DNA of 64,000 nt, taken from positions 1,116,001-1,180,000 of the forward strand of contig QUOL01000004.1 in assembly GCA_009761415.1 (NCBI GenBank), in the 5' to 3' direction. The translations under genes were made by a program, and so were the position numbers. Of the stretch, positions 44,424 to 56,100 are shown one piece after another. Within the stretch, counting starts at the first letter, position 1; each line of letters opens with the position of its first letter. The notes under the pieces were generated by a model. That model saw only the letters and a list, made by a program, of their open reading frames with translations, did no database searches and was not told the DNA's origin. Source of the stretch: Sarcomyxa edulis (lineage: Eukaryota; Basidiomycota; Agaricomycetes; Agaricales; Mycenaceae).

Positions 44424-45021
44424 ATGCTCATTTATGCTAATCTGATTTCTCTATCAGGTGCAACAGCCTTCGCGATACAAACGTCAGCACATTCTGCTTT
44501 GCGGATCCAAGAGATCCTCCATGAAACATTTCGACACCTTATTGGCCCTCCCTGCGATCTAAATGATGACATTCCCACTGATAGGAAAACACTATTATCC
44601 GCTGCGCTGGCATGCAAAGCTTTCTCGTCGCCTGCTTTAGACATGTTATGGACAGTGTGATTCCACTCCTGAGAATTCTCCCCATTGTCGAAGTGGATAA
44701 TGTTTTCGTACGTTGCTTGAAACAGAGTAGCTATCAAGCCAGGCCTGACATTCAATTCTTTAGATATCAGACGGCCTAATCATCAACAAAGACTGGATTC
44801 GCCTCGATGCATATGCCAATCGGATACGAAACCTCACCGTAGTCTCCGAACATCATTGAATACACACCGCCATATACCTAGAAATTTATCAGTCGCGGAG
44901 AACACTATGCCCTGCCTTGCGTAATTTTCAGGCAACGGTATCGAGCGACATCCCGGAATTGATCCTGATGTGGTCGCCTCTTTTGCGCAAGGTGACCATT
45001 CACCCGTGCATACAGTATTCT
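44424..45021 (+). pseudogene. F-box/LRR protein relic, truncated and frameshifted
   Basis: Translated pieces match the intact F-box/LRR gene at 61538-63139. The F-box part reads IQEILHETFRHLIG and DRKTLLSAALACKAFSSPAL. Then LLRILPIVEVDNVF is in another frame (one base missing at about 44660). After a presumed intron come KDWIRLDAYANRIRNLTVV and, beyond an in-frame TGA at 44857, AIYLEIYQSRRTLCPALRNF and LLRKVTIHPC. Homology ends abruptly at about 45020, exactly where the duplicated segment carrying array gene 2 begins. It has at least one frameshift, one premature stop and loss of the 3' two-thirds. Best explained as a gene broken by insertion or duplication of the array unit. Confidence 0.75.
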
Positions 45022-47018
45022 GGGTGCGTATCGTGAATAGCCTCGACGAAAATGCTGCGTATCCGACGTACAGTGATGAACCAGCCTCGCCACCATCCAC
45101 CTGGTGCATGATATCATGATGAACATTACACGAACTGTCACAGACACCTCAACATTGGGATATCCGTTCAACCTCCATCTTGCTTGATGATTACGTTCAG
45201 GCACATAATCGATGCTCCCAGAGACGAACATATGTAATTCATTTCGATCTTTAAAAGGAACGTTATAACTGACCCTCTTATGCATCTGGTCCACCGATGA
45301 CTGCGTCTTCAGTACGACCGATGGTTTTCCGTGGACAAGGTTGGATGGCTTCTTGTGGCTCCTCGAAGATGATATTCTGACAATAGCTTTCACATAGGAG
45401 CATTCTGGTTGCTTGCGATCATTTTTGCTTCCATCTCAATTTCTCATGCTAGACTGGGTGCGTAGCGCGTCAATGCATCCATACAAGTGATTGAGCGCTC
45501 TGACGTGCTCGCATTTAACAGCCAAAAATCACGAATACAATACCTCGATTTCAGTACGACAATCCGTCCCAGTCTATTCCCCTCAGGCGTTCACAGGTGC
45601 ATACTGGATATGGACCTCTGAAACAAACCCTCCTGAAGCTCCAGCTGAAGACTGCGCGTTCCGAAAGACTTACACAAGTATTGATGGAAAAACTGCAGTA
45701 TCGGCCTCGATACTTATGACAGTCGACGATGGTTTTACGTTATTCGTCAATGGGGTGGCCGTGGGCACTGCGCTAAACTCAACATTTGCGTGGCAGTCTT
45801 CCCAGGTTTTTGTCGTCGCTCTCAGTCCTACTACCAATCTATTTGCAGTACACGCCATCAATAACGCTGACTTTGATACGGGCGGTGACAGCCCTGCTGG
45901 TCTTCTCGCTGCCATTCAAATCTCGTATTCAGACAGCACATCCGCCCTCGTAACTTCTGACAATTCATGGAAAGCGACAAAATCTATCCCTCCAGATTTT
46001 CAGTCTCTATCCACCGATGATTCGCAGTGGGGCTTTGCTAGTGTACAGGCTCCATATGGCTCTGGCCCCTGGGCATCGTTTGTCATCCTCCCTTCCCCTG
46101 GGCCTATCCTCAGTCTTGACGCGATCGACTCGTTCTGGATATGGAGCCCCGGAGAAGGCGAAACGCTGCCGACTGCTCCCCCCGGCTCTCTCGCGTTCAG
46201 AAACACGTACACCGTCCCAAGTGGAAAGGAAGCGATTGCAATGACCGTCATTGTGACCGCAGATGACTCCTACGTATTGTATCTCAACGGCGAGATGATT
46301 GGCGCATCGCCTCCTGGTAACGATACATGGCAAGTCGCAGAACGCTACACTCCCAACCTGCTACAAAATTCCAGCGTAGCTCCAACTCAATTCGTTTTTG
46401 CTATCAACGCCACCAATAATCCCGGCAGTGCGGGTGATGGCCCTGCTGGCCTCCTCGTCGCGATACAAATCGTATATTCAGACGGAACGTTCGATACTCA
46501 TCGTTCCGACTCGACATGGCTTGTGGATAAGACAGTTGATCCCAATTTCTCTCAAGTCACTGCCTCGAACTCTAACTGGAGTAATGCGTCCGTGATAGGA
46601 ATATACAGAGCCATACAGCCTTGGGATACTGTTGTTGTATCCACTCCCCCTTCAACTTCGGGCTCCGAGTCGAACTCGTCTGACACTGGCACTTCGTCTG
46701 TGCCCAGTGGAAGTGGTACACCCGTGTCCTCTAACACTTCGTCGCAATCGAACACTTCAAGTGCCACATCGGCTTTGGATACTACATATATCTTGATGGC
46801 GCTGTTAGCTTCTGTATATGCTATTGTCTTGCTTGCTTGATCATGGACTCTATCATGCACTGCCCTGCTACCGTTTTCTTCCTAACACGTACGTTCACTT
46901 ACAGTATTACTTTCTTTCATATATCAGGTACTAAGTTGGTACAGGAGTTCGAAGTGATGTATATAAGAATGGATACGTGTCAATTACTGGCATCTTTCGA
47001 AGGTCCTGAGTTTGATGT
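45022..47018. repeat. Segmental duplication, right copy (about 2.0 kb)
   Basis: Matches 41595-43550 in order and orientation. Includes the promoter and all exons of array gene 2 plus about 180 bp downstream. Indels between the copies are few, and coding frames are intact in both, so it is fairly recent. Confidence 0.85.
45321..46840 (+). CDS. Array protein 2: secreted, two beta-sandwich domains, anchored C-terminus
   Basis: Exons 45321-45339, 45398-45457 and 45522-46840 give 465 residues with the same phase-1 intron plan as array gene 1. Signal exon: FWLLAIIFASISISHARLA. Domain 1 begins AYWIWTSETNPPEAP, domain 2 FWIWSPGEGETLPTAP, each with the LFVNG or LYLNG strand. The stalk contains the extra SSQSNTSS relative to array 1, and the tail is YILMALLASVYAIVLLA. 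It is the closest paralogue of array protein 1 and arose with it from the segmental duplication. The main changes lie in domain 2 loops (SPGPILSLDAIDS replaces TAAPVLSLNGS). No enzyme signature. Function unknown. The relaxed-looking loop changes could reflect ligand divergence. Confidence 0.82.
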
Positions 47019-47267
47019 ATATCTAAATTGTCCGTGTCTTCTCACTCATTCTCTTCCCATTATTGACCGATGTGTGTAGATTGACCAAGCTGCCTACGAC
47101 AGTACTCGCCTCGTACATCATCAAATATATTTACAGGGTAGCAGACGAGCTATCGCCGGATTCATCGAGAGAAATACATGCCACCTTTCCCCTTCTTCGC
47201 ATCCTGCTCCAAATCATACGTCGTTCGTACACCTGCAGATCCAAACGGGACCTATGACAGGTAGATA
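46841..47267. other. Intergenic, convergent ends of array gene 2 and a hypothetical gene
   Basis: About 430 bp. The first 180 bp are duplicated sequence. No further gene or element was recognised. Confidence 0.4.
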
Positions 47268-48206
47268 TCAGTCGAGCCCTGCAGAAACGAATAGCTGGAT
47301 ATCACTCACGTTCTTGTAGACAGACTGTTCAGCTCTCTCCCTTCTTTCTTCCACCTTGTATCGTTCTTTCAACTCCCGCGTGGTTCCTTCTCCGCCTGCA
47401 AGTTTATAAGCCCTATTCATGGCCCAATTGCCCCACGAACTGCTGCCTGGCATCATCTGTGCGACTTTGAGAAGCGGAAATGCCGCGTAGAAGCTACCCC
47501 AGGCTGTCGTGCTAGCAACGACCGAGCCACTTTTCAGAAGAAGTTCCGGCACGAGAGTCAACACTGATGCACCGCGTGGGTGGGCAGAGCTCAGCGAAAG
47601 AGAGCCAACACGAAAGGAAGCAGTCGAAGCTACTGCGGTCGTAGCAGACTTGGAGGGATAGATGAGGATTCGGAAATATCCGTCTCCTGAGGATACTGGG
47701 ATGTGTATAAGGTCGGTTTCGAGGATCTTGTGATCTTTGGGAGCAACGCTGGAGCTCAGAAAGTCATTAACTTCTTTGTCGTATTGCTGCCGTCTCCTTG
47801 AGTCAACGTCAGTCTCCCAGGCACCTTTTTGCTGAGGCGTTACGTCGAGCTCTTTTCCGACATTTCCACCGAGGAATCCGCCGAGCGTCCATCCCAGAAG
47901 ACCAGTACGCCAACCTCGCCGCTGCAGCGAGACACGCCGACCGCTTGATAAAGGATAGGAGCCTAAGATGGATATGGGCACTGTAGTGGACACTCCCTGA
48001 TAGTAGACCCAAGGTCTAGTATGGCGAATAGTCGAGTAGGGTGCCCCAGGAACATAGAGGGGTTCTGCGTCGTTGAGAGCATGAAACGTAGATATGGCCG
48101 CTGAACCCGCTGTCTTCGCGAGTTTGACTGTAGTACTAGCGCCTTCTCCAGAACCTGGCGTTGGAGAGACTGTGTTCTCTGTGTTTGCTTTTCTGCGGGT
48201 TGTCAT
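47268..48206 (-). CDS. Hypothetical protein, possibly membrane-associated
   Basis: One long open frame of about 312 codons. The chosen start is MTTRRKANTENTVSP (48206), with MPTLI (48221) 15 bp upstream as alternative. It contains no known domain. Features seen: a Gly-rich, possibly membrane-inserting segment TGLLGWTLGGFLGGNVG, then a region with DSRRRQQYDKEVNDFLSS, alternating beta-like runs (HIPVSSGDGYFRILIYPS), VASTTAWGSFYAAFPLL, and a charged C-terminal coil ELKERYKVEERRERAEQ. It is likely conserved in basidiomycetes since the reading frame is long and codon use is normal, but no function can be given. The last residues (YKNVSDI...) overlap a possible donor (gtgagt), so a further short exon may exist. 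Convergent with array gene 2. Confidence 0.65.
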   Translation of the reverse strand: MTTRRKANTENTVSPTPGSGEGASTTVKLAKTAGSAAISTFHALNDAEPLYVPGAPYSTIRHTRPWVYYQGVSTTVPISILGSYPLSSGRRVSLQRRGWRTGLLGWTLGGFLGGNVGKELDVTPQQKGAWETDVDSRRRQQYDKEVNDFLSSSVAPKDHKILETDLIHIPVSSGDGYFRILIYPSKSATTAVASTASFRVGSLSLSSAHPRGASVLTLVPELLLKSGSVVASTTAWGSFYAAFPLLKVAQMMPGSSSWGNWAMNRAYKLAGGEGTTRELKERYKVEERRERAEQSVYKNVSDIQLFVSAGLD

Positions 48207-49096
48207 GATCAACGTCGGCAAAGAAGAATGGACTCGATGTTTGGATGTTTGACGGGCGGCGCGTCGCGTGGGGGGGACTCACGTGGTCACCGCGGCAGAC
48301 AACGTCGACAACTCATCACCTGGTCATCACCGGTGCATCACAACTAAATCATCGCATCTGCATGCAGGTGATCAATCAGACCATCTATTCACTCCAGTTT
48401 TCAGAATGGAGATCTTAATCTTCGACTTTCCATCCAGGCCGCACATCATACTTTTTTGATCTGCATTTTTTCAGGATGAACTCTGAACAAACTTGGAAAC
48501 GAACAAGCATCCATCTTTCCGTTCCGATCTATTCATGACTCGCAATCTATCCAATGCGCTTGATTTGGAAAATCGGCCTCGTTCTACCTTGTTCTGCGTA
48601 CTACCCAATCCGTATTACATGTCTTTCCACAGTCAAAGCAGGCCGCTCGGCCTTTCGTCGCCATTTTTCGGTCCTTCTGACAATTCCTCGGAGTTGTGTG
48701 GTCACTCGCGAATTTTCTTGCTTCCATGTTTACGTCGGGAGCCACGATATGTGGATGACTTGTCCAACCCGAGACATATTTGATACATCTGGACAGAACT
48801 GCGCTTCAATGTTCTACGCCAGAAAGTCATCCGAACTGTCAAGTCTTCATCATGGTTGGTTCCTGGTATTCTCACCTCATAAGACTCTACTGATGTTCGT
48901 CTTTGAACGTCAGATCATGCATCATGCTGTTGAAATCAAAATCTCCCATCCATCGATGTCGACTTCTTAGGGCTTCTGAGGTGATGAATGCTATGAATAC
49001 GGTGACAGCTAACATTGTACACTGCAGCTCAGCCGTCGTACTCTGGAACATCGAGCATTGTAGTATTCTCACACACTTCTCCCTCCTTCTCTCTCC
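48207..49096. other. Divergent region between the hypothetical gene and array gene 3
   Basis: About 890 bp. The shorter ORFs here have no family. The part before 49097 contains pyrimidine-rich blocks (ctccctccttctctctc) typical of fungal promoters. No similarity to the duplicated promoter of array genes 1 and 2 was noticed. Confidence 0.4.
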
Positions 49097-50582
49097 ATGG
49101 CTGTCTACGTTCAAGGTGGGATAATAACCTTGAAGCCAACTCTTTCTTCTGACTATTTGTCTTCAGTCTTCTGGTTGCTTGCGACATTTCTCGTACTGTT
49201 TCCCATTTCTCAAGCTGGGCAATGTCTGTAATGCAATATCGTCACATTACTACAGGGAGATATATCCTGACAAGTCTTCAATCACAGCTTCGAGTAGCGA
49301 AAACTCGCCTTCAAACCCGTCCACCATCCCGAATACTACTTTCCAGCCATTCACTAGTGCATCGTGGATCTGGACATCCGAGTCCGAACCTCCCAATGCC
49401 CCCGCAGAGGAGCGTGCCTTTCGAAAAACGTACATCAGTGGAGGTGGAAAGACCGCAGTGTCAGCTACGATTTACATGACGGTTGACAATTCATTCCAGC
49501 TGTATCTCAACGGTGCCTTGATAGGTGCTTCTCCCAACACCACGGACGGGTGGAAAACTGCAAAAGTCTTCGTCGTAGCTCTCAGCCCTACGATGAATGT
49601 CTTCGCTGTTCGTGCCTCTAATCTTCTTAGTGCTGCTACTGGCAAAGAGTCCCCTGCTGGGCTCCTTGCTTCCATCCAAATATCATTCTCCGACGGAACA
49701 TCCGACATCTTGAACTCTGATTCTACGTGGAAATCTACGAAATCTATCCCCACTCAATTCCAGTCTCTAGCCACCGACGATTCAGGATGGAGTTTTGCAA
49801 ATGTGCAGGCTGCATTTGGCTCTGGTCCATGGAAAAGAACCGTATCCATACCTTCCGCCGTTACGCCTACCCTCTCTCTCCAAGATTCCATCTGGGTATG
49901 GAGTTCTGAAAACGATACACCACCTAACGCTGCTCCTGGTTCTCGCGCATTCCGAAATACATACACTGTACCTAGCGGCAAAGCTCCGGTTGCGATGACT
50001 GTGATCGTAAGCGCGGACGACTCCTTCGTTTTGTATATCAACGGAGAAATAGTAGGAGCCTCTCCAGATGGCTCTGATACCTGGAAGGTTGCTCAGCGCT
50101 ACACCCCTAGTTTGTTCCAGAGTACAAACCAAGTCGAACAGTTCGTATTCGCTATCAACGCCACCAATGCGCCAAGTTCCATTGGATTTGACAGCCCCGC
50201 TGGCCTTATCGTCGCTGTACAAATAACGTATTCAGACGGAACTTTTGACACTTACCGTTCAGACTCGACGTGGCTCGTTGACAAAGTCGTTGCTCCCGAT
50301 TTCTTCCAGGTGTCAACTTCTGATTTCACCGGGAGCAACGCGTCAACACTAGGAGCATACGGTATTTCACCATGGGGCAATATCACAGTCACAACTCCTA
50401 CCTCAGGCTCGGATTCCCAATCAGCCATCCTCGTCACCCCCACTCCCACCCCCAGTCCAAGCAGTCGCTCGAAACACCCAAAACAATCGAACAGTACTCC
50501 CATACCGCGTATACGTAGGATGCGAAAGATCGATTTCGCGTTGCTCCCAGTCGTCGTTGCCACTATCATCGTGTTGCTGTAG
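49097..50582 (+). CDS. Array protein 3: secreted, two beta-sandwich domains, divergent tail
   Basis: Exons 49097-49115, 49167-49223 and 49288-50582 give 456 residues. Same plan as its siblings: exon 1 MAVYVQ, signal exon VFWLLATFLVLFPISQAGQ, main exon. Domain 1 starts ASWIWTSESEPPNAP, domain 2 SIWVWSSENDTPPNAAP, each with LYLNGALIGAS or LYINGEIVGAS. The stalk is shorter and ends in PTPTPSPSSRSKHP, then basic PRIRRMRK directly before FALLPVVVATIIVLL. The basic cluster before the hydrophobic end is unusual for a GPI signal and may make this a true transmembrane anchor. Amino-acid similarity to arrays 1, 2 and 4 is clear, but it is outside the recent duplication and has diverged longer. Confidence 0.82.
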
Positions 50583-51293
50583 ATATGTATGTCGTGCAAT
50601 TTTCCTCCTTTCCCAATCCTGTCCTTATGTCTTATACGTTAGACGAGGTCTCGAGAAATATTCCAAACCGCTTCATAACAAGGAAATTGTTCATACTGGC
50701 CCCCGAGTCTCCAGTCTCTCATCCTCACGAAGACTCGAACAAAATCATTGACGGAGAATACACACGAATTCAGAATCATGAGAAGTAAAACGCGTTGTTG
50801 ACTAAGCATTGGTAGACTGGCTATGTGTAGGGACGTTTTATGACAGATTCAAAGGCGAGGACATTGCTGGGGCGACTCGTTACCTAGATGTTGCCTTGAT
50901 GGTTTGACGTGATATTCATCAAAATTGGCGGTGATACAGGACGGACCAAATCGGTTGCTCTAATGGGTCAGTTCGGCAATTCTCTCTCCCTGCCATCATG
51001 ATCATTCAGTATGTACTCAGGTTCGCCATCATGTACACAATCGCACGGTATGGTGAGGACGTCGGTCGGTTCATCACTGGCATGTTCTCATCGGTGTTTC
51101 GTCTAGTAACCTTCCTGATCATCAGAGGGCCTATTTTCACCGGCGATGCAGTACATTTCGAGTCAATGTTCAATATCGAGGTTGACGTTGGCTTCCGATG
51201 TTGATGGGTGTCAAAAGGCGGTGATTCTGTTTCTCTCGTGTCTGACTCAACCCCATCTCTCTCTTTGAACAATCTCACTTGTCGTGTCGTCCG
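50583..51293. other. Intergenic region between array genes 3 and 4
   Basis: About 710 bp, with no credible gene. A minus ORF of 90 codons (51006-51278) and plus ORFs are unsupported. It presumably carries the promoter of array gene 4. Confidence 0.4.
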
Positions 51294-52887
51294 ATGCTTG
51301 TACCTTCAGTAATACAACGCATCTTTTTCTTCAGCCAAGGTGAGATGTTCGTGATACTTGAAATATGCTTTCATCTCGTCTGATAAATATTATCTCTCCA
51401 GTGATTTGGTTGCTGGCAATCCTTGTCTCGTCAGTCTCCATCTCTGAAGCTACCCAACGTTCGTGACGCTTTGTATATATCTTCAAGCTGGAGTCTGACT
51501 CGCTTCTGGTGTGTTAACAGTCCCTAGTCTCGACACATCGATCGTGAGACGGCAATCGGTTTCGAACGCTACACTTCGCTCATTCACTGACGCATCATGG
51601 ATATGGACCTCAGAGGCCAGCCCTCCCAACGCTCCAGTCGAAGACTGTGCGTTCCGAAAGACATACACCACCCCCAGTGGTAAAACTGCAACTTCCGCTG
51701 CAATCATCATGACTGTCGACGACGGGTTCACTCTGTACCTTAACGGTGCAGTCGTTGGAGCCGCACCCAATGTGACGGATGGATGGAAGTCTGCGCAGGT
51801 TTTCACCGTGGCTCTCAGCCCCGCCGTCAACCTATTCGCAGTGCTGGCTTTCAATCGTGCTGACCCTAATACTGGCGGGGAGTCCCCTGCTGGTCTTCTC
51901 GCATCCATCCAAATCTCATTCTCCGACGGAACATCTGCTATCATAGTATCCGACTCAACTTGGAAGGCGACGAAGACCATTCCTCCCCAATTTCAGTCTC
52001 TTGCCACCGACGATTCACAATGGGGTTCTGCCAGCGTTCTGGGCGCATTCGGTTCCGGCCCCTGGGGTTCGACCGTCACCCTTCCTTCGTCTGGTCCAGC
52101 TCTCTCTCTCAATGGCTCCGCCTGGATATGGAGCTCAGAGAGCGACGCGAAACCTAATGCTCCGGCTGGGTCTCGAGCATTCCGAAACACATATACGGTG
52201 CCGAATGGGAAGGAGGCAGTCGGAATTACCGCTATCGTGACTGCAGACAATTCATTTGTGCTGTATCTCAATGGCCAAATAGTGGGTACATCCCCTACTG
52301 GTGTCAGTGCATGGCAAACTGCGGAACGCTACACGCCCAACGTTCTCCAGAGCTCGAACGTAGCGCCATCGCAGTTCCTGTTCGCCATTAACGCCACCAA
52401 TGACCCAGATGCTAGCGGTAATGACACACCTGCTGGTCTCCTCGCCGCTATACAAGTCTCGTACTCGGACGGGACGTTCGACATCCATCGTTCCGACTCG
52501 ACGTGGCTCGTGGACAAGACCGTTGCTTCCGACTTCTTCCAAGTCAGTACATCTGATTCTACCTGGAGTAACGCGACGACAATAGGATTATACGGTATAC
52601 AGCCCTGGAGCAACGTCGCTATTTCTGCTGCCTCCGCATCATCTGTACCTCACTCGATTTCATCTGCGTCTTCCACGTCTACCCCTACGTCTACGTTTAC
52701 CGCTCCTCTCTTCACTCCTACCTCTACTCCCTCCAATTCCCCCGACACCGTCACGACCGCCGGGGCTAATTCCGTGTCTTTGCCCGCCACAACTACCTCA
52801 AGTAATGCTGCCATGCATTCTACCAGGACCTCAATCGTTACGGTACTATCAGCTTTCGCGCTCGGTGCTATCGTATACTTGAAATAG
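51294..52887 (+). CDS. Array protein 4: secreted, two beta-sandwich domains, long Ser/Thr stalk
   Basis: Exons 51294-51339, 51402-51458 and 51521-52887 give 489 residues. Exon 1 encodes MLVPSVIQRIFFFSQ, longer than in the other copies, but both introns are again phase 1. Signal core: VIWLLAILVSSVSISEATQ. Domain 1 starts ASWIWTSEASPPNAP with LYLNGAVVGAAP, domain 2 AWIWSSESDAKPNAP with LYLNGQIVGTSP. After GIQPWSNVAISA comes the longest stalk of the four, very rich in Ser, Thr and Pro, then VTVLSAFALGAIVYLK. Similarity extends over both domains. No catalytic residues of a glycosidase are apparent. Surface display on the hyphal wall is inferred from signal, stalk and tail. Confidence 0.82.
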
Positions 52888-53130
52888 CCTGCCCGTCATT
52901 CGGGATATCTGCCCACACATAGCATCGCTCTCCTTTTTTGACTAATTCAGCGGGCCCAAGATTGGACTCTTCTTTTCCTTGTATCTAGGGTGAAATACAA
53001 ATATGCATTTTTGGTGTTTTGTTGGAGCACCTGAAAGCGATAGCCATATATATGCAGACTGGCGATCGCAAGCACAGTTGAGATATATTCTAAGAAATAC
53101 ATATAGAAAACCGACCGATACATGTAGAGT

Positions 53131-56100
53131 CTAAAATCCTGCCAACCTTGTGCTTCTCTTCACCCTCCCTTTCTTCCCACTGGCATTTCCACCAGTTTTG
53201 ATATCCGGGGGATTCCCCAATGGACTCCCGAACAGACTCATCAGCCGGTTCTTCTCCGCTCGTTGTCCAGGATCTTCATACGTTACACGCATACTTTCCT
53301 CCACCTGATCGTTATCGTCTACACTTAGTTCATCGTACCCCTCCCATCGATCTAAGGATACACCAGGCGGCAGACCCGAAGCCGTAGTAGAGGGTCCAAT
53401 TTGAGGGTCTGACGGTTGTCGTGATTGTGGCTGAAGGAGAATGAGCAACATTTAGAGGCCATCCATACAATGAGGAAAGTCTAGTACCTTGGATCTAGTC
53501 TGTGGCCTGGCTTTCTTTCCTGTCCTCTCCAGAATTTCGCCTTCGTCAGAAGGCTGTCGCTTCCCTAGAAGAGATGCTATGTTATCCTGGAGAGCTCTGG
53601 TAACCTCGTTGGGCACTTTGGCAGGTGATACAGGTGCATTACGGGAGCGAGGAATTTTCATCGGTGAAGGAGACTTTGACGAAGGTATTCGTGTCAATCT
53701 TCTGTCCTGTTCGATTTCCGCTTGAGTAGGTCTCCGACTAGTGCTTGGGCCCGCTTCTCCTGACGAGCTTTCCATGGGAAGGATGACAGCAAGAGTTGCG
53801 GAGCGGTCGAGAGGTGGAAGGCTACTACTTGTGGGGAGTTGTCGTTGTGATGGAATGGGAGTAGATAAGAGACCAGTAGGTTGGCCGAATGCTATCCCCT
53901 GCGGAGCGGTGTGCCGTCGTTCCAGATGTGTGTCGCGAGGTGGTTGTTGTACAGGTTCTGAAGCACTGGTATCATTTGGTAGATTGTCTGCGTCGTCGCC
54001 TTCTATGAGTTGTGTGAGATGTTCCGACACGGTACAAACCCACTTACTATTTGTTATATCATGCATCCTAAAGTCGGTGTCCGTTTCCTTCGCTTTCCTC
54101 TTTCCCTTTCCTTTTGAACTGAGGATCGTATCCTGACTAAGAACCTCTTCTAGTACATCCATTGCAAAAGTTGGACCTCCTTCGTCGAGCATTGACACCA
54201 AAAAATCAGAAACAGATGGAACCGTCCCAGTCGTGGCTATCTCAGCTAACCATGCCATATTGATGACGGGGATGCCCCATTCACGAGCTTTGTCGAATTT
54301 TGCTCCTGTCCCTGAAGGACAAAGCAGATGGGTCGACCTGCGAGAAAAATTGGGTTCTAGGTTTATACCTATTGAACCAACGCAAGTCAACAAAATCACC
54401 TTCCATAAAGCACAGCCGACAGAAACAAGACATACCAAATGCGCGAATAAGTCTTCGTACCCAACATGCTTCAGATTGATCTAGTCCCGAGAAACTGAGA
54501 TAGACATTGTCCGCGCCTAACACAAAACGAAATGATGATAAGCCAACCACTGGATAACTATTCTTCTCACCAAGTACTGGTATGTCGATACTCAGCGGAG
54601 CGAACGAAATATGATCGTCAGAAGAACATATTCGCTCTTCAAATATACAGCGTTCCAACCAGCATTCTGTTCTATATTTTGTCCGTTCTGATTCGTCAGC
54701 TTCATCCCGATAGAACTTGCTACCGCTAGTAAGGATTGACTGGTATCAGCTCATCCGTTTGAAAGGGTGACCATTGGAGAATACACGCACCTGACCAGTC
54801 TTACAAGGATATAATCTACATCCTCGTCTGCCTCTGATTCAGGTACCATCTTCCCACCACATCCCTCGATAGCATTACGGACACTCGGGCTCTTCGCCTC
54901 ACCCAACGCACGGAACTTCAAACCCGCAAAGATGATTGAGGATGTAGGAGGCTCCTGTTTCCTCGTCGAAGATTCGCCCAATTTCTCAGGTTGAGCCATG
55001 AAGGACGACGAGCGAGCTTCCTGACGATTTGGAAGAACCGCTGCAGCTGTCGCCGTTCGTCTAAATGGCTGACGAGCAGGTGGCACCGCTGCATCTTTCG
55101 AAAATGTAGCGAACGAATTAGCGCGTCGAAACGATGCGATGACACTCTGGTTTTTATCACCAGCCTCTTTTGAAGGACTTCTGGTCGGAGACGTCCGCAT
55201 TGCGTCGTCATCTAGAAGTCTCGGCGGCCCTTGGGATTTAGAGGGACTACGAAGAAGTTGTCCGCCATTAATCTCAAACCCACGAGGTTTCAGGAGACTC
55301 TCCCAGAGTTGAAGGGTCATAGCTGGGACGCGTTTTTTGACGGCTGCAATCTCTTCTTCGGTGTCATCATCACCTTGATTCGGCCTAGATGACGATATAT
55401 GGGCAGGATCTGGAGATGGTGGGTCCTGTTCAGAGGGCAAAACTGACGACGACGGTGGAGGAGAGCTTGGCGCTATGGTATCATGAGCCACCCGGCATAA
55501 GGAAAACAGTGGAAAACTCACTATCAATAATGAGAGATTTTCTTTCAGGCCGAGGATGCCGTACCTGGTATTTCTCCTCCTCAAACCTGCCTTTACGAGC
55601 AAATGATTTCTTTCAGCCAATCACTACGTACCGCCTGTGCACGAAATTTCCTCACCTCCAAATTCGAGTGAATCCCAAAACCATTCCTCCCAGACGAGAT
55701 GAATTTGAGCCTCGCCTCTACTATTGAACTTCTCGGCATATCGCATTTTGTCTGTCTCTTCGTCTCCCGAGCATAGCAAGTGTGTGACCTTGACTGGTCG
55801 TTCGAGATTTTTGACGTATATCCCTTGGTGTGCGGTGAGTGCTTTGTTGATCTGTGTTCGTCGCGTGATGTCTGTGATTCCTGACGGAGAAAGGACCACT
55901 CCGGAGAATATGGGTAAGCGGTGCTCAGCAATACTCTGCACGTCGAACTATGAGACGGATAGAATGATGAATCAAGTCAACAACCACGCACCTGTTGTAG
56001 GTCAACATCGTCCCCATGCAACCACACCTTATAGCTTTCCGTGATCCACGATGGCTTCAAGATAGGTACTTTTCTTTCCAGGGCACACTGCAGCAGTCGC

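Noticed and set aside
41894..52887. Array proteins as glycoside hydrolases (alpha-rhamnosidases).
   Set aside because: Only the N-terminal-domain-like sandwiches are present. There is no (alpha/alpha)6 barrel or catalytic acid motif.
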